Assembly (NCBI GenBank): GCA_964404255.1 | Contig: CAYOJJ010000009.1 | Coordinates: 76,036-140,035 of the forward strand | Direction: 5' to 3' | From: JAFDZW01 sp964404255 | GTDB lineage: Bacteria; Bacteroidota; Ignavibacteria; Palsa-1295 | DNA length: 64,000 bases | Shown: positions 53,354-62,096 of the stretch, in pieces | Numbering within the stretch: the stretch's first letter is position 1 | Layout: each line of letters opens with the position of its first letter | Translations under genes and position numbers: made by a program | Notes under the pieces: model-generated | Told to the model about the DNA's origin: nothing | Databases searched by the model: none | Seen by the model: only the letters and a program-made list of their open reading frames with translations

Positions 53354-54223
53354 ATGCGCCGACTGATCCAACTGATCGTTCTCTTCAAAGAATATGTCGT
53401 CCTCGGGGCGTTGGTGCTGGTTTCGTTTTTATTAATGGCAATATCGAGAAGCAGTGAAATGCAGCCGCTTCGTGCCGCAACGGCTATTATTGTCGGCTCC
53501 CTCCAATCGGTTACTTCCTGGATACCGAATCCCTTTGCCATCTCGCGTGAGAATGAAGAACTGCGAGAGCGCAATATTCAATTACTCACCGAACTTTCCG
53601 CTCTGAAAAAAGCCAAAGGAGAAAATGCCGAGCTTCGCAAGATGCTTGGCCTTAAACCGGAAGCTGGCTGGAAAGTAGTTGCAACCGATATCGTTGGTAA
53701 AACAGTGATCAGTGAGCGTAATATGCTCACGCTTAATATTGGCTCTTCGAGCGGGGTGCAGGTCGGAATGCCGGTCATTACCGATGGCGGTCTTATTGGA
53801 AGGGTCTTCGCTACAAGCGGTGGTTTTTCGATCGTCGAAGGGTTATACAATCGATCGCTTCATGTTGCCGTAAAAATGACTCGCACCCGCATCGAAGGTA
53901 TCCTCGGGTGGGAAAATGGCGATGAACTTGTCGTTCGTAATATCCCCAAGGCGCTTGATGTGCAGGTAGGTGATGAAGTAGTAACGAGCGAATACTCGAC
54001 GCTTTTTCCCTCGGACATCCCGGTTGGAACAGTGTCTCGTATAGAGCCGGAACCCAATACGCTCTTTAGAAAAGTGTATTTACTGCCAACGGCCCACCCG
54101 ATGAAGGTAGAACACTGTTATGTAGTGATCAAAGGCGGCGAACCGGGGTTTGAGCAGGAACGAACAACGCTTACCACTCATGTGAGCGATTCTCTGACTA
54201 AACTATTAAAGAAGCCAAAATAA
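53354..54223 (+). CDS. mreC: Rod shape-determining protein MreC
   Basis: The protein has 289 residues. A membrane segment at about residues 16-36 is followed by a coiled coil (about 63-100: ENEELRERNIQLLTELSAL) and the beta-domain (DIVGKTVISERNMLTLNIGSSSGV, GMPVITDGGLIGRV). MreC is a periplasmic scaffold of the elongasome, anchored in the inner membrane. mreD starts 1 base after its stop. Confidence 0.95.
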   Translation: MRRLIQLIVLFKEYVVLGALVLVSFLLMAISRSSEMQPLRAATAIIVGSLQSVTSWIPNPFAISRENEELRERNIQLLTELSALKKAKGENAELRKMLGLKPEAGWKVVATDIVGKTVISERNMLTLNIGSSSGVQVGMPVITDGGLIGRVFATSGGFSIVEGLYNRSLHVAVKMTRTRIEGILGWENGDELVVRNIPKALDVQVGDEVVTSEYSTLFPSDIPVGTVSRIEPEPNTLFRKVYLLPTAHPMKVEHCYVVIKGGEPGFEQERTTLTTHVSDSLTKLLKKPK

Positions 54224-54224
54224 C

Positions 54225-54707
54225 ATGCCCTATCTGATAGAAGCAGCAGTGGCATTGGTTTTGGTGATCCTTCAGGTCATTAGCAGCAATTTTATTATGC
54301 TGCTCGGGGGCGTTCCGGATCTGGCCTTGATCTTTATTATCTGGATGGTCTTAAAACGCGGCCAGCTTGCTGCAGAACTTGCCGGCTTTGGGCTTGGGTT
54401 ATTACTTGACATTCTTGCCAGCGGCACGCCGGGCGCTCATTCGCTCACTTATACGATCGTAGGTTTTCTGCTCGGTTACTTTGCCAGCGCCGAGCAATCG
54501 GAGCAGCGGCTGCGTAACTGGCCGTTCCTGCTGTTTGTATTTCTTGGTTCGGTTATTAATAATTCGATCTATTTTTTGCTCTTTACCAGCGGCAGCGGAC
54601 TGAGCTTCACCGATTTTATCATGGGCCGCGGAGGATTAGGAACATTGTACACGACATTGATCGCCGTCGCACCGATGTTCTATTGGTCACGCCGGCCGCT
54701 CTACTGA
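54225..54707 (+). CDS. mreD: Rod shape-determining protein MreD
   Basis: The protein has 160 residues with five or so membrane segments. The conserved start of the family can be read (PDLALIFIIWMVLKRGQLAAELAG, then GLLLDILASGTPGAHSLTY). MreD is the polytopic partner of MreC in the elongasome. The next gene, gpmA, begins 12 bases later. Confidence 0.9.
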   Translation: MPYLIEAAVALVLVILQVISSNFIMLLGGVPDLALIFIIWMVLKRGQLAAELAGFGLGLLLDILASGTPGAHSLTYTIVGFLLGYFASAEQSEQRLRNWPFLLFVFLGSVINNSIYFLLFTSGSGLSFTDFIMGRGGLGTLYTTLIAVAPMFYWSRRPLY

Positions 54708-54719
54708 TCGTAACTACTT

Positions 54720-55343
54720 ATGGGAAAACTGATCTTACTTCGCCACGGTGAATCGCAATGGAATTCGGAAAACCGTTTTACCGGTTGGATTGATATCGGA
54801 CTCACCGAAAAAGGAAAACGCGATGGCTATGAAGCCGGGAAGCTCTTAAAAGATATTCCCATCGACTGTGCCTTTACCTCGGTACTAATCCGTGCTATCG
54901 ATACACTGACCGAAGCCTTACATGGCGCCGACCAGGAATTAGTACCGGTGCAAAAAGATGCAGCGCTTAACGAGCGTATGTATGGCGATCTGCAGGGAAA
55001 GAATAAAGCCGAATGCGCTGCCGAGTTTGGCGAAGCCCAGGTAAAAATCTGGCGCCGCAGTTACGATGTTCCGCCGCCGAACGGAGAAAGTTTGAAAGAT
55101 ACTGCGGCAAGAACTCTTCCGTATTTCAACGATCATATTCTGCCACTGGTCAAAGACGGTAAGAATGTATTGGTCTCCGCCCATGGTAATTCGCTTCGTG
55201 CGATCGTTATGGAGCTCGATAAGCTTACAAAAGAACAGGTGCTGGAGTTGAATATTCCGAATGCCGAACCGATCATTTATGACATCAATGAACAGGGGGC
55301 GGTACTTTCCAAAAAGATCCTTATACCCGAAGGATTAGCATAA
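54720..55343 (+). CDS. gpmA: 2,3-bisphosphoglycerate-dependent phosphoglycerate mutase
   Basis: The protein has 207 residues, like the shorter gpmA forms. LILLRHGESQWNSENRFTGW contains the phospho-His (RHGE), ERMYGDLQGKNKAE follows, and the second catalytic His is in VSAHGNSLRAI. The enzyme interconverts 3- and 2-phosphoglycerate in glycolysis. It sits between mreD (12 bases) and a C39-like peptidase gene (14 bases), so it is probably read from the same transcript. Confidence 0.95.
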   Translation: MGKLILLRHGESQWNSENRFTGWIDIGLTEKGKRDGYEAGKLLKDIPIDCAFTSVLIRAIDTLTEALHGADQELVPVQKDAALNERMYGDLQGKNKAECAAEFGEAQVKIWRRSYDVPPPNGESLKDTAARTLPYFNDHILPLVKDGKNVLVSAHGNSLRAIVMELDKLTKEQVLELNIPNAEPIIYDINEQGAVLSKKILIPEGLA

Positions 55344-55357
55344 CATAGTACTCTCAG

Positions 55358-56218
55358 ATGAGCTTCTACCCACAACCTAATACCTGGCAATGCGGGCCAT
55401 TCGCCCTGAAGCATGCTTTGGCTATTGTAGGTAGATTCGTCGATGAACGTACCATTTCGAAAGCAGCGCGTACTACTCGCGGAGGTACCGACGAAAAAAT
55501 GCTCCGTCGGGCTGCAAAACGCTTTAACGCTCATCTTATTGAGATCCGGCGCTTTTCCGACGAAGCAGCATATCGCTCGCTTACCAAATATCTCGATCAG
55601 GGATTGCCCTGTCTTATCTGTATTAACCAGTGGGCGCATTGGGTAACGATCGTCGGTTACAATGCGAGAAGCAAACGCTTTGTGGTGCTCGATAGCGAAA
55701 AAGACCCGGTCGTTCGTCTTCCATCCTGGACGGAGCTTAAGCGGCGATGGGTCTATACGGAACATCTTCGTGACGGCTCGCAAAAAACGTATTACGATCT
55801 TTATCCGGTAAAACCGCTGTTTCGAACGCAGACGAAAGCGAATTTTTCGATGCAGCGGGCAAAGGTGTTACGGCGTCCCGGCAATACTACGCTTGCAAAA
55901 CATTTCGATCAGTATGTATCCGATATGCTGGCGATTGCTCATCCGCGCTCCTCGCGCTACGATGCCAGCCCGACGATCTCGATGGCCGAGTTCTTGCGCC
56001 GTCACGGGAAAATGCTGATCGAGACCGTATGTTTCTGGCATGGGAAGGTCACGCAGGCGCAATTGAAAAAAATCTTAAGTAATATGCAATATGTTGCCGA
56101 GACATACGGTCTTGTAATAAGGGAAGATGAGGAACGGGCAACGATCGCTTCATTATCGGCGCTTCTGATGACCTGGGCGGCCAGCCACGATCCTGTGGAA
56201 GAGATTTACGGCGAATAA
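55358..56218 (+). CDS. C39-like cysteine peptidase domain protein, cytoplasmic
   Basis: The protein has 286 residues, with no signal peptide. The first 120 residues have the papain-like C39 layout: Gln11-Cys12 (WQCGPFALKHAL), His94 (AHWVTIVGY) and Asp112 (VVLDSEKDP). C39 domains cut leader peptides at double-Gly sites, but here they are not fused to an ABC transporter. The remaining 165 residues are an unrecognised, mostly helical region (YVSDMLAIAHPRSSRYDASPT). It lies between gpmA (14 bases upstream) and hslV (53 bases downstream), which suggests a protein-processing or quality-control role, by position only. Activity is untested. Confidence 0.7.
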   Translation: MSFYPQPNTWQCGPFALKHALAIVGRFVDERTISKAARTTRGGTDEKMLRRAAKRFNAHLIEIRRFSDEAAYRSLTKYLDQGLPCLICINQWAHWVTIVGYNARSKRFVVLDSEKDPVVRLPSWTELKRRWVYTEHLRDGSQKTYYDLYPVKPLFRTQTKANFSMQRAKVLRRPGNTTLAKHFDQYVSDMLAIAHPRSSRYDASPTISMAEFLRRHGKMLIETVCFWHGKVTQAQLKKILSNMQYVAETYGLVIREDEERATIASLSALLMTWAASHDPVEEIYGE

Positions 56219-56271
56219 AATAGGGAATAGTCCTACGAACCGCCTTTGATTCTTTTTATGTTTTCTTTTTA

Positions 56272-56811
56272 ATGAGTATGTTATCAATTCATGCCACAAC
56301 CGTGATCGGTGTCGTCCGTGATGGAAAAGCAGCGCTCGGCTCCGATGGGCAGGTTACCTTTGGTAATACGGTGATGAAATCGAATGCACGAAAAGTGCGC
56401 CGTCTCTATAATGGCCAAGTTATTGCCGGTTTTGCAGGTTCTACGAGCGATGCGTTGACGCTCTTTGAAAAATTCGAGGCAAAGCTCGATGAATTTCGCG
56501 GTAATCTCGCTCGAGCGGCTGTGGAGCTTGGCAAAGACTGGCGCAACGATAAATTTCTTCGCCGGCTCGAAGCCATGCTGGCCGTTGTCAATAAAGATAG
56601 CGCACTGCTTGTCTCGGGTAATGGCGATGTCATCGAACCCGAGCATGGAATCGTTGCCATAGGTTCTGGTGGTCCGTATGCATTGGCGGCGGCAAGAGCG
56701 TATCTTGAAAATACAGCGCTCACTCCTAAAGATATTGTAGAGCGCTCCCTTGCGATCGCCGGGGAGATCTGTATTTATACGAACACTTCGATCACGGTCG
56801 AGGAATTATAA
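56272..56811 (+). CDS. hslV: ATP-dependent protease subunit HslV
   Basis: The protein has 179 residues. The catalytic threonine is Thr9, in HATTVIGVVRDGKAAL, and is exposed after removal of an 8-residue leader. SDGQVTFGNTVMKSNARKVRRLYNGQVIAGFAG matches HslV strongly. It forms the proteolytic chamber of the HslUV complex. hslU follows after 42 bases. Confidence 0.97.
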   Translation: MSMLSIHATTVIGVVRDGKAALGSDGQVTFGNTVMKSNARKVRRLYNGQVIAGFAGSTSDALTLFEKFEAKLDEFRGNLARAAVELGKDWRNDKFLRRLEAMLAVVNKDSALLVSGNGDVIEPEHGIVAIGSGGPYALAAARAYLENTALTPKDIVERSLAIAGEICIYTNTSITVEEL

Positions 56812-56853
56812 TCATTTATTATAAGGGCATTCCTTCGGGGCTGCCCCTTTATT

Positions 56854-58362
56854 ATGGAAGCATTAGAAGAAGTTTCTATTATACCAAAGCAAGGTACCGA
56901 TCTAACGGTCTCTAACGATACTTCGCTCACCCCCCATGAGATTGTACGGGAGTTAGATAAATATATTATCGGTCAGCACAATGCAAAACGTTCGGTAGCC
57001 ATTGCACTGCGTAATCGTTGGCGCCGCCGGCAGGTCTCGGGTTCGCTGAGCGAAGAGATCATGCCGAATAATATTATTCTCATCGGGCCTACTGGTGTTG
57101 GTAAAACGGAGATCGCCCGCCGGCTTGCCAAGCTGGCCGGAGCGCCGTTTATTAAAGTTGAAGCTACAAAATATACCGAAGTAGGATACGTCGGCCGGGA
57201 TGTAGAGTCGATGGTTCGCGATCTTACCGATCAGGGCATCACTATTGTCCGTGCGGAAAAGCTTAAAACGGTCGAGGCAAAAGCGAAAGAAATAGCGGAA
57301 GAGCGCATCCTTGACATTTTAGTACCTTCACCAATGGCTGAAAAGCCGGCAAAGAGCGATCAGCCGTTCGGGTTCTTATTTCAACAGCCGCAGACGGAAT
57401 CAACGGAAAGCGAAGAGCAGCCCTCTACTCCGAGCGATGAAGAAGTAAAGCAGGCCGCTTCTCATCAGCGCACGAAATCCCGGTTTAGAAAAAAACTCCG
57501 CGATGGAGAACTTGAGACCAGGGAGATAGAGGTGGAAGTCAGCGAAGCCCCCTCTATTGCATCTATGCAGATCATGGGCCCTGTAGGCGGCGGTTTTGGG
57601 ATGGATGAGATAGCGCAGAATCTTCAAGACGCCATTAATAATATGGTGCCGAAAAAGACGAAGCCTCGTCGTCTCACAGTCGCGGAAGCCCGTGCTATTT
57701 TTATACAGGAGGAATCGGCAAAGCTGATAGACCAGGATGCTGTTGCAAAAGAAGCAATCCAGAGAACCGAGCATAGTGGTATTATTTTTATCGACGAGAT
57801 CGATAAAGTTGCCGGGAAAGGAAAAGAAGGAAGCCCGGATGTTTCCCGCGAAGGCGTACAACGCGATCTGCTGCCTATCGTTGAAGGTTCGACAGTAACG
57901 ACGCGCTACGGTGCGGTAAAGACCGATCATATTCTTTTTATCGCCAGCGGCGCGTTTCATCTGACGAAGCCGAGCGATCTTATTCCTGAGTTACAGGGGC
58001 GTTTTCCAATTCGAGTTGAACTCGAGAGCCTCACTCAGGAGGATTTCGTTAAGATACTTACTCAGCCGGAGAATGCCTTGCTCAAGCAGTACACTGCCCT
58101 GTTGGAAACCGAAGGTGTTCGCATTTCCTTTACTGAGGAAGCGATTTCGGCTATTGCGCGGATCGCTTTTGAAGTCAATGAATCGGTCGAGAATATCGGC
58201 GCCAGACGCTTGCATACGATCCTGACGACTCTTCTCGATACGATCCTTTTCGATGTTCCGGACGTGATAACAGCGACAGAAATTTCTATCACACCGGAGC
58301 TCGTCGAAGAACGGCTTTCAGGTATCGCGCGAAACCGCGACCTGAGTAGATACATCCTCTAA
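56854..58362 (+). CDS. hslU: ATPase subunit HslU of the HslVU protease
   Basis: The protein has 502 residues, longer than the E. coli protein (443). Walker A is GPTGVGKT (about residues 78-85), the pore motif GYVGRDVE follows, Walker B is IIFIDEIDKV (about 309-318), and it ends in LSRYIL as HslU does. The extra length lies in the intermediate (I) domain (about 110-290), which is rich in Glu/Lys. HslU unfolds substrates and feeds them to HslV. Confidence 0.96.
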   Translation: MEALEEVSIIPKQGTDLTVSNDTSLTPHEIVRELDKYIIGQHNAKRSVAIALRNRWRRRQVSGSLSEEIMPNNIILIGPTGVGKTEIARRLAKLAGAPFIKVEATKYTEVGYVGRDVESMVRDLTDQGITIVRAEKLKTVEAKAKEIAEERILDILVPSPMAEKPAKSDQPFGFLFQQPQTESTESEEQPSTPSDEEVKQAASHQRTKSRFRKKLRDGELETREIEVEVSEAPSIASMQIMGPVGGGFGMDEIAQNLQDAINNMVPKKTKPRRLTVAEARAIFIQEESAKLIDQDAVAKEAIQRTEHSGIIFIDEIDKVAGKGKEGSPDVSREGVQRDLLPIVEGSTVTTRYGAVKTDHILFIASGAFHLTKPSDLIPELQGRFPIRVELESLTQEDFVKILTQPENALLKQYTALLETEGVRISFTEEAISAIARIAFEVNESVENIGARRLHTILTTLLDTILFDVPDVITATEISITPELVEERLSGIARNRDLSRYIL

Positions 58363-58374
58363 CATTCTATAACT

Positions 58375-60456
58375 ATGAAAACACGAGTGCTACTTTGTGC
58401 AACACTGGTTCTGATGGTTGCAGGGCTTGCTGATGCCCAATACTCCCTTACTCCCGCCTATCCGAATATTCCACCTTTCAACCGGCCGCTGGAATTCCGA
58501 CAGATACCAGATAATAGCGGCAGGGCAATTGTTATTGAGCAGCGGGGAAAAGTATGGGTGATCGATGATAATCCTCTCGCTTCTACCAAACGAGTCGTAC
58601 TCGATCTTTCAAAAGTTGTATCTCAGGATATCAATGAAGGAGGCTTACTCGGTTGTGCTTTTCATCCGAATTATGCTCAAAATCATTATGTCTATTTCAA
58701 TTATACTTCTACAAAGGATGGAAGTCTAAAATCCTATATATCGAGGTTTACCATCAGTACTTCTTCACCGGATTCCATTGTTCCTTCATCCGAGCTTAAT
58801 CTTATAACTCTCGATCAGCCGTATGAAAATCATAATGGCGGCTGCCTTCGCTTCGGAGCAGATGGATATTTGTATGCCTCGTTCGGCGATGGCGGTTCTG
58901 GTGGAGATCCGCAGGGTAATGGACAAAATTTAAAAGTACTCCTCGGAAAGATATTACGTCTTGATGTCGATCACCCTGCTAATGGAAAGAATTATGGTAT
59001 TCCTGCCGATAATCCGTTCGCAGGCAACACTTCCGGATACAAGCAAGAAATATATGCATACGGCCTGAGAAACACCTGGAGATTTGGGTTTGATGAAAAA
59101 ACGAATAAGCTCTGGGCTGCCGATGTCGGGCAGAATGTATATGAAGAGATCGATATTATCGAAAAAGGAAAGAATTATGGATGGAATACTATGGAGGGAT
59201 TCCATTGCTATAATGCCGCAACGTGCGATACGACGGGTAAGGTACTACCTATATGGGAATACCAGCATACGAATGGAAATGTATCGATCACCGGCGGATA
59301 TGTGTATCATGGAAAAAATATGCCGGAATTAGAAGGCAAGTACTTGTATTCCGATGCCGGAACAGGTAGAATTTGGGCACTTACTTATGATGGAAGCACT
59401 CCGGCTACGAACCAACAATTGATCGATAGAGCTTCCCCGCTTATTTCTGTAACGGCATTTGCTCATGATGCCGATGGAGAATTATTAGTCTGCGGCTGGC
59501 TTAACGGTGGTTCGGATGGACGGTTGTACCGTATCGTTTCGAATACTACTACTACTGATAAGTATCCTCCTGTTATTACCAATCATTTTTCCGGATCAAC
59601 AGATACTCTTATGTTCGGAGATGTGCGAACGCTTGACATGGGATTAAAATCTTATTCTCTCTCTTATAGTCAGCCAAGCGATAGTTCGTTCTTTAAAGTC
59701 ACTCCGGATGCCTCTATTTTACCCTGCTCTTCGGATAAAACACTTCATCGTCTGATCTTCGAACAGCTCGATCCTTCCATTCCCATGGCGATCACAGCGA
59801 CTATAGAGGATTGTAGCGGAAAAGTGATAAAAGATACAATTCACTTTGCAGCGCATGCACCGATCGTTACGCCCCCGAATATTGGATTTGTGACCCAAGG
59901 TGAAATCATTCATACCCAGGCTTCCATAGGTGTAGCTCCTGTCGATGGAGCTTCTCTACAGATCGATTCTATCTGGATCGAGCCCTCGGGCAGCGATTAT
60001 AGTATCGAAAGTCTTTCTCCATCTGCTGCGACACCTTTTTCGCTTGCTTCAGGTCAAAACGAGCAAGTGAACATCAAATTCGAAGCAACTAAATTTGGGA
60101 CGAACACGGCCATCTTATTTGTGAAAATGGCTGGCTCCCGTAATTCGATCGTTTCGGGTGCCTTGGAAGCTACCGTTGGAGAGATCGGAGCTGTTGAAAG
60201 CTCACAAAGCCAACCTCTTTCGGTAACGGTTAATCCGAATCCATTTTCTTCTTCCGCACTTATAACCATAAAAGGGAATAGTGAACCTCCAATTGTAACA
60301 CTGACGGATATGTTGGGTAAGATAACGGTACTTCCACAGCAAACTACGATTTATCTCGATCCTGCTTCCCTTGGGCTTTCGGCCGGAACCTATATTTTAT
60401 CGGTTCACGATAAGAAGCATTCGGAAGCGCGAACGATCATTCGATTGAATAATTAA
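58375..60456 (+). CDS. T9SS-secreted PQQ-dependent sugar dehydrogenase-like protein
   Basis: The protein has 693 residues, with a signal peptide (LLCATLVLMVAGLADAQ). Residues about 25-390 form the soluble glucose/sorbosone dehydrogenase propeller: LLGCAFHPNYAQNHYVYFNYT, HNGGCLRFGADGYLYASFGDG, GKILRLDVDHP, AYGLRNTWRFGFD and AADVGQNVYEEID. These suggest oxidation of sugars or related alcohols with PQQ, though no substrate is certain. An Ig-like region follows, and a T9SS sorting domain (VTVNPNPFSSSALI, then YILSVHDKKHSEARTIIRLN) ends the protein. It overlaps the convergent FAD gene by 4 bases. Confidence 0.88.
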   Translation: MKTRVLLCATLVLMVAGLADAQYSLTPAYPNIPPFNRPLEFRQIPDNSGRAIVIEQRGKVWVIDDNPLASTKRVVLDLSKVVSQDINEGGLLGCAFHPNYAQNHYVYFNYTSTKDGSLKSYISRFTISTSSPDSIVPSSELNLITLDQPYENHNGGCLRFGADGYLYASFGDGGSGGDPQGNGQNLKVLLGKILRLDVDHPANGKNYGIPADNPFAGNTSGYKQEIYAYGLRNTWRFGFDEKTNKLWAADVGQNVYEEIDIIEKGKNYGWNTMEGFHCYNAATCDTTGKVLPIWEYQHTNGNVSITGGYVYHGKNMPELEGKYLYSDAGTGRIWALTYDGSTPATNQQLIDRASPLISVTAFAHDADGELLVCGWLNGGSDGRLYRIVSNTTTTDKYPPVITNHFSGSTDTLMFGDVRTLDMGLKSYSLSYSQPSDSSFFKVTPDASILPCSSDKTLHRLIFEQLDPSIPMAITATIEDCSGKVIKDTIHFAAHAPIVTPPNIGFVTQGEIIHTQASIGVAPVDGASLQIDSIWIEPSGSDYSIESLSPSAATPFSLASGQNEQVNIKFEATKFGTNTAILFVKMAGSRNSIVSGALEATVGEIGAVESSQSQPLSVTVNPNPFSSSALITIKGNSEPPIVTLTDMLGKITVLPQQTTIYLDPASLGLSAGTYILSVHDKKHSEARTIIRLNN

Positions 60457-62009
60457 ATCGTTTGGGCGATCGCCTCGGCGACCCTGATGCCGTCGAGCGC
60501 CGCGCTGATAATACCTCCGGCATAGCCGGCCCCTTCAGCGCAGGGATACAACCGTTTACAGGTTGGGTGTTGAAGCGATTCGTTATCCCGAGGAATGCGT
60601 ACGGGAGAACTTGTTCTGGTTTCTACGCCGAGGACGACAGCCTCGTTGGTTAAGTAATCGTGCATTTTCTTTCCGAAATCCTTAAAACCACTACGAAGGC
60701 GTTTTGCAATGGCTTCCGGCAATAATTCATGCAATGGTGATGATACCATGCCCGGCTGATAACTGGTCTCAGGAAGAGTGGCGGAGACCGTACCACTAAC
60801 AAAATCTTTCAAACGCTGCGCAGGAGCCGCCTGAGTGCTGCCTCCAGCGGCAAAGGCCAGTTGTTCTACCTCCGATTGATACGCAACTCCAGCGAGTGGG
60901 CCATGAGTAGCAAATCGTTTTAAGTCTTCGGTTTCTATTGCGACTACAATACCCGAATTTGCAAATGGAGAATCCCGGCGCGAAAGGCTCATGCCATTAA
61001 GTACTAATTCACCGGGAGCAGTAGCAGCCGGTACAATAAAACCTCCGGGGCACATACAAAATGAAAATACTCCGCGATCGGCAACCTGAGAGACCAATTT
61101 ATAACTTGCCGCCGGAAGATTTGGGTCACGTATAGCAGAGTGGTACTGATCTCGATCGACCAGCACTTGCGGATGCTCGACTCGCACACCCATAGCAAAT
61201 GGTTTTGCTTCAATAAGAATATGATGTTCGTGAAGCAAGCGAAAAATATCCCGTGCCGAATGGCCGGTTGCCAGAATCACCGCTTCGCCAAAAAAATCTT
61301 TTCCTTCGCGACTCATCACTCCATGAATGCGCTCTTCTTTTAGAAGAAGACCGGTTACGGCTGTATTGAAATGAATTTCACCGCCTGCAGCAATAATGCT
61401 CTCGCGTATAGCGGCAACTACCTTTGGCAACAGATTCGAACCGATATGGGGGTGAGCATCGATTAAAATATCTGATGCAGCACCATGTGCTACGAGAGTA
61501 CGTAGCGCACCTTCAACACTCCCGCGTTTTGTAGAACGGGTATAGAGTTTGCCGTCGGAATACGTACCGGCACCGCCTTCTCCGAAACAATAGTTACTAT
61601 CTGGATTTACAATACCACGCTGCTGGATATTAGCAAGATCGCGGCGTCTGGCCTGCACATCTTTACCCCGCTCGAGTATGATAGGCTTTATCCCTAGCTC
61701 AATTAACCGTAAGGCAGCAAATAGCCCTGCCGGCCCGGCACCGACAATAATAACCGGCTTTGCGGAGTCAGGGATATGATTATATTGAGCTTCAATGGGT
61801 TCTTCGATTGGAGCCGGCTCATCGATAAATACGTCGGCCTGCAATCGGTATTTGACTTGCTTTGAGCGCGCATCAATTGACCGCTTGCGAATATGAACGG
61901 AGGTAATATGATCCGGCGATATCGATAGTTCGGCTGCAGCTTGGGCAAGCTGGGCAGAACGATCGGCAACGGTCCCTGGCGATAGGACAAGTTCGAGCGT
62001 CTTTTTCAC
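60453..62009 (-). CDS. FAD-dependent oxidoreductase of the COG2509 type
   Basis: The protein has 518 residues from a GTG start at 62009. An N-terminal domain of about 85 residues is followed by the dinucleotide fold VIIVGAGPAGLFAALRLIELG, then the family phrases NYCFGEGGAGTYSDGKLYTR, ILATGHSARDIF and FAMGVRVEHPQVLVDRDQY. The end reads YPCAEGAGYAGGIISAALDGI. These match the uncharacterised FAD-dependent dehydrogenases grouped as COG2509. The reaction is unknown. The -7 element at 62014-62021 abuts the start codon. Confidence 0.9.
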   Translation of the reverse strand: MKKTLELVLSPGTVADRSAQLAQAAAELSISPDHITSVHIRKRSIDARSKQVKYRLQADVFIDEPAPIEEPIEAQYNHIPDSAKPVIIVGAGPAGLFAALRLIELGIKPIILERGKDVQARRRDLANIQQRGIVNPDSNYCFGEGGAGTYSDGKLYTRSTKRGSVEGALRTLVAHGAASDILIDAHPHIGSNLLPKVVAAIRESIIAAGGEIHFNTAVTGLLLKEERIHGVMSREGKDFFGEAVILATGHSARDIFRLLHEHHILIEAKPFAMGVRVEHPQVLVDRDQYHSAIRDPNLPAASYKLVSQVADRGVFSFCMCPGGFIVPAATAPGELVLNGMSLSRRDSPFANSGIVVAIETEDLKRFATHGPLAGVAYQSEVEQLAFAAGGSTQAAPAQRLKDFVSGTVSATLPETSYQPGMVSSPLHELLPEAIAKRLRSGFKDFGKKMHDYLTNEAVVLGVETRTSSPVRIPRDNESLQHPTCKRLYPCAEGAGYAGGIISAALDGIRVAEAIAQTI

Positions 62010-62013
62010 GGAG

Positions 62014-62021
62014 CAAAAATA
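62014..62021 (-). promoter_or_regulatory. -7 element (TATTTTTG) abutting the FAD oxidoreductase start
   Basis: Minus-strand TATTTTTG ends 5 bases before the GTG at 62009. Transcription would start about at the start codon, so the message may be leaderless. No -33 TTG was found. Confidence 0.4.
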
Positions 62022-62045
62022 CGAAGTATCTACGACATTTAAAAA

Positions 62046-62076
62046 TAAAAAACCCCGGCCCTGGCCGAGGTTTTTG
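62046..62076 (-). terminator. Rho-independent terminator
   Basis: On the minus strand AACCTCGGCC pairs with GGCCGGGGTT (one wobble) and is followed by TTTTATTTTTA. It ends the sigma/anti-sigma operon. Confidence 0.8.
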
Positions 62077-62096
62077 GTTGTAATAGCTTTTTGGTG

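Noticed and set aside
56825..56849. Small GGGCA/TGCCC hairpin between hslV and hslU
   Set aside because: Only five base pairs and a broken T run; it is more likely chance than a terminator inside an operon.
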